Assembly (NCBI GenBank): GCA_013423325.1
Contig: BLJB01000147.1
Span: 1 to 64,000 of the forward strand
Reading direction: 5' to 3'
From: Usnea hakonensis
Taxonomy: Eukaryota; Ascomycota; Lecanoromycetes; Lecanorales; Parmeliaceae
DNA: 64,000 nucleotides
A model generated the notes under the pieces. It did not search any database, had not been told where the DNA came from, and saw only the letters and a program-made list of their open reading frames with translations. Positions 1 to 10,744 of this stretch are shown here, piece by piece (position 1 is the first letter of the stretch; the number at the start of each line of letters is the position of its first letter). A program made the translations under genes and the position numbers.

Positions 1-1030
1 TTCGACACACATTATTATATTATTATCCATACATATGACACCACTCATATCGTTTCCTGACAACTAGAGGGAGTCAGGTCTAGTACCATGACACTATTAA
101 TACTCTAAATCTAATTTAGGCTAAAGATAATATATTTACTACGTATACGTTAGAAATCGAAAGTTCGAATAGTTATTCTAATTAGATTAACTTATTTATA
201 GGCCGTAAAAAGACGATACCTAGAAATCGATTAATTAAATATTAATAGATAAAGAAATAATCTCGTATATAGAAGTATTATATTTTTACGCGCGAAAGTA
301 TATATATAATAATCTATATCTATAGATCTAGATCTAACCCTTATTAAAATACTTTTATACGAGTAATAATAACTCTCGATTAGTTATTTCGCGATTAAAA
401 ATAGATACCCTTCTAGTAATATTAAGATCTTTATATATATAAGGTAGAAATCGAGATTAAATTTAAAATCCTTTTATACGAAGAATTTATAGAATATTTA
501 TATTACTAAGAGATTAATAAAATAAAGTAAGTATATATAATCGTAATTTTTTAGTATTCTTAGATATAACCCTCTTATATATATCCTATTCTTTAAATTA
601 ACGTTTTAGTATTCTAATACTAGTACGTATAAAATAATCTTAAAGAAGTTAAGTTACGATATTTAGATATAAGATATTAGAAGAGAATAGGTTAAGAATC
701 TAGGTTTTATATAGATCTAAATCCGTATAAGGTCGATCTTAAGATATTTTAATTTAAAATAATAAAGAAAAAGGGAGTAGGAATAGATTTATCTATTTCT
801 AAAATATATATCTTAATAATTTAAGATTTCTACTAAAATTTTAGTAGATAATAAAATAAGAGCTCGCGTATAGTAAAAGAAAAGTCCGATTATTTAAAGT
901 TTAATACTAGATAAAAGAGTAAAAGCTTAGATATAATATATTATTTAAAATTACTAGAAATTTTAAGGGTCTTCCTCGTACGTATTAAAGTTAAAATAAA
1001 ACTAAAATAAAACTGAAATTTTATTTCAGG
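1..1030. repeat. AT-rich block, probably RIP-degraded repeat
   Basis: The first kilobase is almost entirely A and T, dominated by TA, TAT and TATATA steps, with stops in every frame and no recognisable protein. It ends abruptly near 1030, where mixed-composition sequence begins. In Pezizomycotina this pattern is the usual result of repeat-induced point mutation acting on transposon copies (C-to-T changes at CpA). That origin is inference: no transposon family can be recognised from what remains, and the left border lies outside the window. Confidence 0.75.
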
Positions 1031-1385
1031 TTTTGAAAAATCTTTTTGGCCCGATGGTAGGTATGTACTTCCGTATGCGGGCCGCAAATTGCGGGGAGCG
1101 TCTGCCGCTCCACTATCCGAATTTCGGGGAGAGACGGAGAGACTCCATCATCAATAACTTTATATCTACAGCTAGCTAGGGACTGTACTTATCGTTCAGG
1201 TAGAAATAATGAAACTACTGTTCAGAACACCTATTGCTGTTCTCCTGCACAGCAAATAACGAATTGCAATGTTCTTCTACCCTTGTAAGATCCAATTGAC
1301 TCTCGCAGCAGGTCGAACATCCTCCTCGACCTCCAGCCTGGTCGAATCAGTACGGTGAAGCTATTCGCAATCCTGCGCGACCATC
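1031..1385. other. Upstream region of the CoA-transferase gene
   Basis: This is 355 bases of ordinary composition between the AT block and the start codon at 1386. A weak TATA-like stretch (TTTATATC, around 1160) is visible. I see no gene in it. The AT-block edge is only about 350 bp from the coding region. Confidence 0.4.
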
Positions 1386-3085
1386 ATGATCTCCAGAATA
1401 GCCAGCTGCTCACGGGGAGCTGCTCCCTCGGGCCTGGTAAGTGCTGAGTTCTTCTCTGGCGGTTTCAAAGCTGATCGCTCTCCGCAGTCCTCCCTCCTGC
1501 ATACTCGCACCTTTTCCACCACCCTTTCCCGAAAAGAAATCAACAAGGTCCTTCCCTCCGCCTCAGCTGCACTAGAACATATGAAAGGCAACACCACCCT
1601 CTTAGCAGGCGGCTTCGGCCTCTGCGGCGTCCCCGACACACTCATAAACACCGTCCACGCAAACCCTCAAATCAAAGGCCTCACCGCCGTCTCCAACAAC
1701 GCTGGCATTGTAGGCTCAGGTCTCGGTCTCCTTCTTGAATCGAAACAAATCTCCAAAATGATAGCTAGCTACGTGGGTGAGAATAAGCTATTTGAACAGC
1801 AGTACTTGAAAGGCGAGATCGAGATGGAATTGACACCCCAAGGCACACTTGCCGAACGATGTAGAGCCGGCGGGGCGGGTATTCCGGCCTTCTATACCCC
1901 GGCAGCGTTCGGCACTGTCGTACAGACGGGCGAGCTACCTTTACGACACAACGCAGACGGCTCAGTACAGTCATATAGCGAGCCACGGGAGGTAAAGGTG
2001 TTCAATGGCAAGAGCTACGTAATGGAAGAAGCCATTCGCGGGGATTACGCATTTGTAAAAGCATGGAAAGCGGACCGGTTAGGAAACTGCATGTTCCGCT
2101 ACGCGGCAGCGAACTTCAACGGGGCGATGGGGCGGAATGCGAAAGAGACGATTGTCGAGGCAGAACACATTGTTGAGCCTGGCGATATCGATCCGGCGGC
2201 TGTACATTTACCGGGGATATATGTCAAGAAGGTCATTCAGAGTACGGCGGAGAAGAAGATTGAAAAGTACAACTTCTCGCCGGATGAGGGCGCTGGCGCT
2301 GATATGGGAATTCTCGGGAAAGGGGAAACGGCGGGGAAGAGGGAGAGGATCGTCAGGAGAGCGGCGAAGGAATTCAAAAACGGCATGTACGCCAACCTAG
2401 GCATAGGAATGCCCATGCTCGCGCCCAGTTTTGTCGACCCCTCCGTATCAGTCACACTGCAGTCCGAAAACGGTATACTAGGATTAGGACCGTATCCGAG
2501 AAGAGGCCAAGAAGATCCAGATCTGATCAACGCGGGCAAAGAAACCGTCACCCTGCTGCCCGGTGCGAGCTGTTTCGGCAGCGACGAGAGCTTCGGCATG
2601 ATCAGGAGCGGGAGGATCGACCTTACCATTCTCGGCGCCATGCAAGTCTCCGCCAAAGGCGATCTCGCAAACTGTAAGTCCTGCCCTTGAAACCCCCCCC
2701 CCCACAAAACCTCCCGTAGAATACACACCCCTCCCCAATTCATAACTCACCACCCCACCCCACCCCCACAGGGATGCTCCCCGGCAAAATCAAAGGCTTC
2801 GGCGGCGCCATGGACCTCGTCTCCAACCCCTCCGCCACAAAAGTCGTCGTCACAATGGAACACGTCGACAAGCGCGGCCGCCCCAAGATCCTACCCCAGT
2901 GCGATTTCCCCTTGACGGGGAAAGCGTGCGTGTCCCGCATCATTACGGATCTGTGCGTCTTCGATGTCGATTTTGAGGAGGGGTTGGAGTTGGTGGAGAT
3001 TGCGGAGGGGGTGGGGGTTGAGGAGGTTAGGAGGAAGACGGGGGTGGGGTTCAGGGTTAGGGAGGGGTTGGGGAGGATGCTGTGA
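1386..3085 (+). CDS. Succinyl-CoA:3-ketoacid-CoA transferase, mitochondrial
   Basis: This enzyme moves CoA from succinyl-CoA to acetoacetate (or acetate) in the mitochondrial matrix. Both halves of the family I CoA-transferase fold are present: the alpha part with the LLAGGFGLCGVPD segment and the beta part with the active-site glutamate in SENGILG. The N-terminus is rich in Ser and Arg and basic, as expected for a mitochondrial presequence (TFSTTLSRK precedes the mature part). A clear intron lies at 2674-2771 (GTAAGT to CCACAG) and joins Asn-Trp-Met in frame. A second likely intron, 1437-1487, is exactly 51 bp, in frame, and has a good donor, a CTGAT branch-like site and a CGCAG acceptor. 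Spliced, the protein is about 516 residues; with that intron retained it is 533, so both products would be full length. The 3' end of the coding region is extremely G-rich. Confidence 0.93.
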
Positions 3086-3638
3086 GGGAGGGGGTGGGGA
3101 GGTTGCTGTGAGGGGCTTTCGAGGGGGCGGGTGGTTTGGGGGGATTGGGTGGGTTAGCCGGGGGTGCTGTTGAAGAGGGTAGTTAGAAGACGGAGACGGG
3201 GACGGGGCTTTGAAGGTGGGAGTGATGTTAGGATCGGTATAGTGAGTGAGGGAATAGGTGCCAGCTTTGGATATATGTACTTCTACATGGACGAGTGCAT
3301 TGGGAACGCGTGCCTGAAACCCTGGGGAAAAGTGCGAAATATGCCATCCGGATCGCAGGACTAGCGTTTTGGAATTGGAATAAACAGAGATTAGCGTAGC
3401 AACCCACTCAATCAATCGCGCAACACAACAAAACAACGACCTCGACATCTCTTAAATCTGCTTTGTATAACACACTCCTAATGCTATCTTATGTATTCCC
3501 CTTCCCCCCAACCCGGTTTCAAAGCTAAAACAGCTATGCCCTCCCCCTTCCCCCCCAAAGAAACCCCCTCTCACCCTCCAGATAGATATCTCGCAAGCGC
3601 ATCCCAAGTGAGTCGTAGAGGACAGACAAAGTCTAGCC
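3086..3638. other. Convergent 3' region, G-run rich at its left
   Basis: This lies between the stop codons of two convergent genes. The first ~90 bases continue the long G tracts of the preceding coding end (many GGGG and GGGGG runs on the plus strand). The rest is mixed, with C-runs near 3510-3570. No gene is supported. Confidence 0.4.
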
Positions 3639-4071
3639 CTAATTCGAGAATTTCTCCGGAACATGTTTCCTGGAAATCAATCAGCCCCTTATCAACCCTT
3701 CCCTCCCTCCCCTCACCCCCTCCTCTCACCTCCCCCCAACCACCCCCAACCCACCCCCCCCTCAAAAAACCAAGAAAAAAAAAAGGGGAAACGAGCCGCA
3801 AGCATAGGTACATACCCAGTAGCCTTCTCAAACAAGCCCCTCGCCTTATCCGTCACTTTCTCGTTCATGCCGCGCTGCTTCGCGGGATCGATTTTCCCTT
3901 GGCCGAATTTTTTCTCGGCGGCGTCGAGGCCTGGTGGGGAGAGGGGGGTTGTTAGCGAGTTGTGGGGGGGAGAAAGAGGGGGGGGGGGGAGGGTGGAGGG
4001 AAGAGGAACACACCCTTATCGAGATAATCTTCCTGCCCGCCGGCGGCATTGCCTCCTTGTTCTGGGTTCAT
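3639..4071 (-). CDS. Small conserved hydrophilic fungal protein (67 aa)
   Basis: The gene was reconstructed from three exons on the minus strand: 4071-4014, 3930-3816 and 3669-3639, separated by introns 3931-4013 and 3670-3815. Each has GT/AG ends and the phases join exactly. The 67-residue product is very charged and contains the segments EDYLDKGLDAAEKKFGQGK and KATGKHVPEKFSN at the C-terminus. This is the layout of a short, widespread ascomycete protein of unknown function that I recognise by pattern only. It has no signal peptide, membrane segment or catalytic motif, and looks like an intrinsically disordered, stress-type protein (inference). The second intron is loaded with C and G homopolymers. 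Confidence 0.8.
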
Positions 4072-4868
4072 GATGATGGTTGGGGGGGGGGATTTGTGGA
4101 TGTTTTGTTTGTTTGATTGATTGTGGTCGAGAGGGATTGTGTATGCTTGGGGATGGATGTAGGTGTGGTTGTGGTTGGGGGGAGATAGGATTGGGGAGGA
4201 GAATATCTTAGGTAAAGAGAAGGAGGGAGGGATATATAGAACTTGTTTACTTTAGAACTTGGATAGAGGGGTCGTACTTGGCGTGACGAGTGCCAAGCGC
4301 GCTCTTGAGAGTTGACTTCCTTAGCTGAATTCAAAATTTAGCTGCAGGTGCTGAAACGCTTGTGTTGTACTCCAAGCAGTGGCTGCTTAACGCTCCTTCA
4401 ATTCAGCCGAGTCCAATGTGTGGGGCGCTTCTACCTCGTTACTGCCGGTGGACGACATCGCATGGAAATCACTCAAACAATCAGCCATGTGTTTCCCTCC
4501 TCCGATCACCATCTTCACCCTTTGCAAACAGTGTAGAGAAATAGCGAGGATGATCAAATCAATGGCATCCTCACAAATCATCCTTGTTCTTTCGTTTCCT
4601 TGGCCCTGGCCTTTCGGGTCTTGTGCCAACAGACTCTGCTGTTCGGTGACAAATCTAGCAATGGCCGAATCGCTGATGCGCAAGCCGTCTTGCTGAATAT
4701 GCGGAAGAGGTTGTCATATTGAAAGGTTCGGTCTCGGTTGTGTGTCAGGGAGGGGTGGGGAGAGAGGGCGTGGCCATGTGGGTGGTCCAGGAACTGAAGG
4801 CGCGCAGCGAGTGGTGGGGTTGTTGATAGGAGATCAGCAGTTAGGCAATCATCGTTCTGATCTCAATA
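4072..4868. other. Intergenic region 3' of frq
   Basis: About 800 bases lie between the small hydrophilic gene's start and the end of the clock gene. Overlapping frames of 92-98 residues exist on both strands around 4387-4696, but neither resembles a family I know and neither has splice or start context that favours it. An antisense transcript of the frq locus is known in Neurospora and could start here, but the sequence itself gives no direct sign of one. Confidence 0.35.
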
Positions 4869-7800
4869 TCAATCGTCTTCGACGTCGCCATCGACACTCA
4901 TGCTATCCACATCGCTCGCTGTCTTGGCAATCTTAGCAGCTTTCAGGTCAGTTCGAGCTGGCTGCTGAAGGGAATTAATCTCAAACTCCCTTTCTTGAGC
5001 GGCGATGGTGTCAGGGTCGAGCGCTCGGGCATTGGCCAGGAAATCAATCGAAGAATCGTCATCAGAGCCAGGGGATGTGGAAAGGATGCACGATTCCTGA
5101 CTTTCCCCTGACGAGGATCTAAGAAATAAATCCGCCGGCCTCGGATCGACAAGATCTTCCACGGACGACTTTATCGAAGCTCGGGGGTTTTCGCTGTAGT
5201 AGTTGACAATGACATCTTCATCTTCGTCGTTGTCTTCGTCCTCATTGGTGTCGCCATCTCTAGATTCCGATGACGAAAATGGAAGGCGAAGGTACGAAGC
5301 CGAAGGTAGTGACGAAGGGGGCATATCTGTTTTGGTAGTCGAGATGATTTCACTCTTGATGGTACTACGATCGGGTTGGCTGCGCGGTATCTGCTTGGCT
5401 TCGCGACAGGCGTCTGTATATGCTCGCGGTATGCGATGAAGCAGACGTCGACTCTGAGAATGTGACGGGAAGGGTGATTGCGCGCGTGAGCCTCGGCTCT
5501 TCCTCCCTTCATGGCGGACCTGCACTTTTACCATGAAATTATCTTCGGGCTGTATACCGCCAAGCCCCGAGGCCTCCATGTCAATCGGAGATGCACTTGA
5601 GAGGTCTGAGATCGAAGATTTCAAATCTTCGAGATCTAAGGCGGATCGCGTTGTAACGGTGCTGTCGACGTCCAAATCCATTGACGTGACACCATCTTCA
5701 TCTGGAACATGATCAATTTTGCTTCCATCCCATATCTCGAGGTCTGCATGTTGAAGACAACCCATCGGCTCTTGCGTGTAACGGCAATAAGCGGCCTCAT
5801 CATGCATCGCACCCGTTGCATCCCCACTTAGATCCGTGCAGAATATTGCCTTGTTGTAAAAGATGATAGGTCCATTCTTCCGGTTTTGCTTTCGCAGTTT
5901 CACTACTGATTCACGGAGGCCGTGCAAGCCTGAATTTAGTCCGGTAGCACTTTCCATGGGATCAAATGATGAGACTGACTTAGTCCCATGAGCTGAGTCA
6001 TCGTCATCGTCATCCTCAGAGTCTGCGCCGTGAAAGAAAAGTGGTTTGTACTGGAACTTGTCCGAATCATTGGGCTGTTCCAAATCCAGAGGTCTTCTTT
6101 TCGCTTCAATCTCTGAGCCTATGGTAAAGCCAATGGTGGGAATGGGAATGCCACTGCTGGGCTTTGGCAGACTCGCGGGGCCCACTTTGCTTGGAAGGTC
6201 TGCCATTAATCCGTATTTACTGTTCGATACACTAGTATTCGTAGACTTCCAATTTCCCGTATCGTCACTTTCATCGCTATCGGCACTCATCGGTGTTCCA
6301 TCGGTTCCCCCTTGCCATCTGACCTTTGACCCATCCGTGGAGAGTTCGAAACTGGAGCTGAAAGAGGCAATGGCATTCCTGATAAATTCCGGAGTCACAT
6401 TCAGCGTGTGCAATTGCGCCATGCTTGTTAGCAGATTGAGGAATACCCATCCGTCATCCGGGTCTGGGCTCACATCCAAGCTGACTCCTGGTGATGCAAG
6501 TCCCAGGTGCCGAATATACTCAATGTTGTCCGATGGCACCTGCGCTCGATGTAGGTCCAAATCAAGGGGTCGTGTAGGTCGTTGATCTGGCGTTACACCA
6601 CGACTTGCCCGCGCATCTCGGGACCTGGAGTCCTCCTCGTCAGTACTTTGACGTGATTGCTGACCAGTCATATTTGTTTCACTTAAAGAGTCAAGCTGTG
6701 ATCCCGCGCAGCGCAAATGAATGCGAGCCTCTCGCATGCCTTCTTTCACCGGTCTTCGTCCGCGACCCTCGATGGTCTGTTGCGATTGTTGAGCGGCTAA
6801 ATTAGCCTCACTGAGAGAATCTACTTTCAACTCCGCATCACTAGGTAGGATATGAGCCTCTCTGGTTCCATCTTGGTTTGGTCTATATTTGTGCCCTCGA
6901 CTTTCTAGTCTCATTCTATCCGCTTGGGCAGCTGATTGCGACACTTTTTGCTGCTGATGAGACTGACTGTATCGGCCTACTGCCCTTTTGCCAGTGAAAA
7001 TCTGCTCAAGTCTTCTGACCACTAATTTACTTTTGGCCTTCTCAGACATTGGGAGCGAATGCTTTGGCAACAAGCTTTCTGGGATGTCATGGAGGTATGA
7101 ATTCACAGTCTGCTGTCTTGAATTGGACTGAGCCTGCCTGTTCTTTTGTGAATGGTCTTGCGACTGCTTTTGCGAGACTCCTGTCTGACCTGACATGGAC
7201 TCATACGCGGAATCAATGGGTTTAGAACCCTTTGAATAAGTTGAAGACGATGACGGGTTGGGATTCTTCAAAGCTGGAGTAGAGGCTTTGAAACTCTCAA
7301 GATTGAAGAGAGATGTTTCGGGCAGATCTTCACTACTGGACACAAAGTTTCGCAAAATCTCCTCCAAATCGCGCTTGCGATGAGCGGCCAGTCCGTGGAT
7401 CCGGACTTCAAATAATTTTTCTTCCTGCAGATGAGAACAATGTAGTCTTTCGTATTGCTTCAGCTTCCTTCTAAGTCTTTTGTTTTGTATCGTCAAGTCG
7501 TCAATCACGCCGCGAAAGTCCTCGGTGTTACTTTCATTAGCTTCCATTTGGGCGAGTAGAGAAATCGTTGGAGCAGTGGGCTGGCCGAGGTTTGAAGGAT
7601 TGAACGAAGATCCACTAGAATGCACAGCGCAGGCACTACCGGCCCCAGAGCAGGTATTTTGGTCGAGATAGAACGGCGGGTCATCTAGCAGCAGGTAAGA
7701 AAGCGGCTTGACCATTGGAGCCTACAAGCGTGGCTCACCATCAACATACAGCGCATCTATCGTGCCGCAGGCATTATTGTTGGTGTTGTTGAACCACGTC

Positions 7801-7931
7801 TCTGCCCCAGCACGATCGCGCGTTGCCTCGCCTTGTCCTGTCTGTGCAAGTTTGGCTCTTTTCGCCGGGCGAGGTAGGTCCGAGGAATCGGAAATCTGGC
7901 GATCCAAATATTTGGGCTGCTGGAGGAGCAT
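4869..7931 (-). CDS. frq: Frequency clock protein (FRQ)
   Basis: FRQ is the negative element of the fungal circadian clock: it binds FRH and casein kinase 1 and inhibits the White Collar complex. Two exons are supported, 7931-7739 and 7684-4869, joined over a 54-bp intron (7685-7738) that restores the family segment DDDPPFYLDQ. The spliced product is about 1002 residues, close to the 989 of Neurospora FRQ. Visible parts (approximate residues): a coiled coil FRGVIDDLTIQNKRLRRKL (122-140) followed by LFEVRIHGL; the FCD1-like VVRRLEQIFTGK (285-297); the FCD2-like QLHTLNVTPEFIRNA (488-524); an acidic EDDDDDD stretch; and the FRH-binding-like segment ending FCTDLSGD (650-686). A 44-residue internal repeat lies between FCD1 and FCD2. 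The start at 7931 is chosen from length and a TTAAATA box about 190 bp upstream. Other frames up to 8113 or 8424 look weakly FRQ-like but cannot be joined without a frameshift. Confidence 0.92.
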
Positions 7932-8120
7932 TTGGGATCGAAGCCAAACCCCTTTGTCTTTGCCTGGTTTGCTTGACGGATGAAACAGGACAAACCACTA
8001 TTTTGCTTCGCTGCACTTCCTCGTGTGTCTCGCAAAGCGATCAAAGTGTCGTTGATTGCTCTTTGGGAGGTATAGCCATCTCCCCGGCGAGGTCGGATGG
8101 GTGGCGAAGGCAAGAGAAGG

Positions 8121-8127
8121 TATTTAA
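8121..8127 (-). promoter_or_regulatory. Possible TATA box of frq
   Basis: On the minus strand this reads TTAAATA, about 190 bp upstream of the preferred frq start codon. It would place transcription start downstream of the alternative ATG at 8113. Single motif, so weak support. Confidence 0.3.
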
Positions 8128-8469
8128 GGCGGGAGGAAGAGGCTCCCGGGGGGTCATGGAGAAGGGATATCTTTGGATGCTGATGAAGTGTCGTCTCGGC
8201 TCTGGACGGGTGGACAAAGGAAAAGGGTGGATTGGATTTTCTGGTGAATTGGATGGGCTTGGTTGATAGCCGAAAATGGGAAGGATGTAGAGTGTATAGA
8301 GAATCTGAAGAAAATTAGCTGGAGGAATCTTTGAAGCTTTTTGGAAGCTGGAGATTTTTAAAACTTGCCGCGGCGGAAGGTGCTCCGTACTTGATTGAGG
8401 CATGCATCCAGCGGGATCAGGCATAAGGTAGTAGTACTCCGTACTTTAGTCTAAAGTACTTTAATAATT

Positions 8470-8533
8470 GATCGATTGGATCGAAGATTTGATTCTTTTG
8501 TTTGGGCTAGATTTGACTGGTTGATAGTCGATC
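8470..8533. promoter_or_regulatory. Cluster of GATCGA light-response-type motifs upstream of frq
   Basis: Three GATCGA hexamers fall within 64 bp: 8470-8475 and 8479-8484 on the plus strand, and the reverse complement TCGATC at 8528-8533. GATCGA is the core of the White Collar complex binding site in Neurospora, whose frq promoter carries such elements. A further pair of GCGACGATT repeats, 16 bp apart, lies at 8671 and 8687. The location, about 540-600 bp upstream of the start, fits a regulatory role. Binding is inference. Confidence 0.5.
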
Positions 8534-10744
8534 TTAAGGAACTTTTTCTTAAGACCGATGGAGGGTTAAAGGGACGGCAGGTGGGCAGCACTACTTAAGG
8601 ACACTAGGATTGGCGATCGGACCAATCAAGAAAAGTTGATGTTGCTTAGTCAGGGAGCCTCATCGACGTCGCGACGATTACTTTAAGCGACGATTCTCGT
8701 TAAAGATGCTCAAAACTTGGCATCTGCGTCCGTGGTGGCAATTCGAGCGAGGTTACGATGCTGTCGAGCGTATCGAGTGCTCAAGGTAGTACGGAGCATG
8801 CCATCTCCCGACCCTAAATCCTTTCGATTGCAGTCGACCATCGACTCGACCCTCATCAATTCTTCATTATTATTATTAAGGTATATTTCGCATCACTATC
8901 AAAGCGCTCAGGATCAGATGTTTGATGTAAAATTCAAAAGGTATGGCCGAGGAAGCTTTGGGACTGAGGGAAGACAAAACAAAAACAAGCACTCAAGATA
9001 TGAAGCATGATGACTACTACATCATTATTCCACTTCAATCTTCCTACTCGTACTTGTGGGCGAACCTACAGACACCTCACTCTCGGCTCTTGGCAACATG
9101 ATTTCATAACAACAAGTTCATACTGCAACCCATCCATGTCTCAAAGTTTTCTATCTTGGTTCTCCGCTCCAAAGTCCAAGGTGTACAGATCAGCCCTCTT
9201 ATAGTCCGTGAGAAAGGCATCAGCGATCATGATCCAATATTATACTCGATGAGAAAGCGTGCTCGAGCTGATGTCACCTTCCACCTCACTGAATTGAGAT
9301 TGAGATATCTGGACCTCTACTCACCCAGGTAAATTGGCCCAAGCACGAGTAACGCTGCGGAGCCAGTTTGCGGGACCAACCGTCGCTCGTCAGCAAAGGC
9401 CAATGGTCCAAGCTCCAAGTTTTGCCCCGGCCCGCGGTGACACAATAATAACATCTCCAGTTCACATAGAACGAGAGAAAGTCCAAGATCGTAGAAATCA
9501 CGGCTTACAGTGCTAAGTTGATCTTCCTTAGCATCCCATCAGATTGCTGCATGGTGCATAGGTACATTCGAGACATCCCGAGCCGCTCCGCAAATGCTAG
9601 TCCCGAGGTGCATCAAATCCGATAGAAACCCGAAGGCCAAGCTCAACCCGCCTATGAAATGAAACTAGGAATGGTCTTGGGGAGCACCATTTTTCATCAC
9701 ACCGTGAACTTGCGGGCATTTTCAAAACCACTAACAAAACAAGGAGGGAGGAGAGACTTCAAAATTTAGGTGCTCAGCTCTCAAACCTGTTAAGCGCCAC
9801 CTCTTGTGGAGAGAAGTTTGCGCTTCGCTCGGTTTCGCGCCAATAGGACTTTCAATGCTGCGACCGTCACGGTCTCAACCCAGTCGCCTTAAGATACAGT
9901 ACTGTCGGTACGGTGTTACACAAGGGGCCAAAACCACTTGCAGGAGGACGACCCGTTCTGAGTCGCGCGTCTGTCCGTCCAAGGCTTTCACAGATCGCAA
10001 AATCCGTCCCGCAATCTCAAACGTGCTCCACGGGAGACGTTCCCTGTTGCAATCCCACGTCGATGCATCCATTCCTTAACCAGCGTGCCGTGTCTATGTA
10101 TAATGCGTTGAAGTTTGATATGCTTCTGTGTCGGTGGTAGGTACAGACTTGAGGATGGACTGGCTCATCAACCCGTACAGCATCTTTCGAGACGAAAATG
10201 TGTCAAATACAACAGTATTGAACGATTCTTCTACGAGTACTTCCAGTGCATGTGCTAGAGCCTAGCGGAACCCGGAACTGCCGCTTTAACCGTTGTATTC
10301 ATGGAAACACTCCTTTGATCGGGTTAGGGATCGAGTGTGTTCCGCCCTACCGTGAAGTAGTGGCTGCACTCCTCATATGCTGAGACCGAACCTATAATCT
10401 CATCGCCGATCTCATCAGCTTTAATGCGAACTCTTCCCATGTCAGTAGGCCGCGACTGGAGCCGCCTAAGCAAGAAGGGACAAGAGTCTCTGACAATATG
10501 TGAAGACACGGCATGGAGATTCTGTAACTCTTACTCCAAAACATAGTAACACGGGTCACAGATAATCAGGATTTCAACTCCAAGAATAAGTATTCATCCT
10601 GTATGAGAGAACTATAAGGATGAGTCCTCGTCCACATCGAGAAGACCTCCATACTTCATTACCTCTTCATTTCCTACCTTTATACCCACAGGCAGAACCG
10701 GCTTCCGCTTCATTTTTCATTAATTCATACATCAATAATTCGTC
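8534..10744. other. Long intergenic region, no supported gene
   Basis: About 2.2 kb lie between the frq regulatory region and the expansin-like gene. It contains only short, unconvincing frames (60-97 residues) on both strands. GTACGGAGC, a motif that recurs in this window, is at 8789. I see no RNA gene or repeat array. Confidence 0.4.

Noticed and set aside
2237..2743. 168-residue minus-strand frame inside the CoA-transferase gene
   Set aside because: Antisense shadow of a conserved enzyme exon.
4387..4696. Overlapping 92-98 residue frames on both strands 3' of frq
   Set aside because: Neither has recognisable similarity, splice sites or a supportive start. Equal openness of both strands argues for chance.
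6046..6585. 179-residue plus-strand frame antisense to frq, a possible qrf-like coding gene
   Set aside because: It is the mirror of well-supported FRQ coding sequence and resembles no protein. The known antisense RNA of the locus in Neurospora is non-coding.
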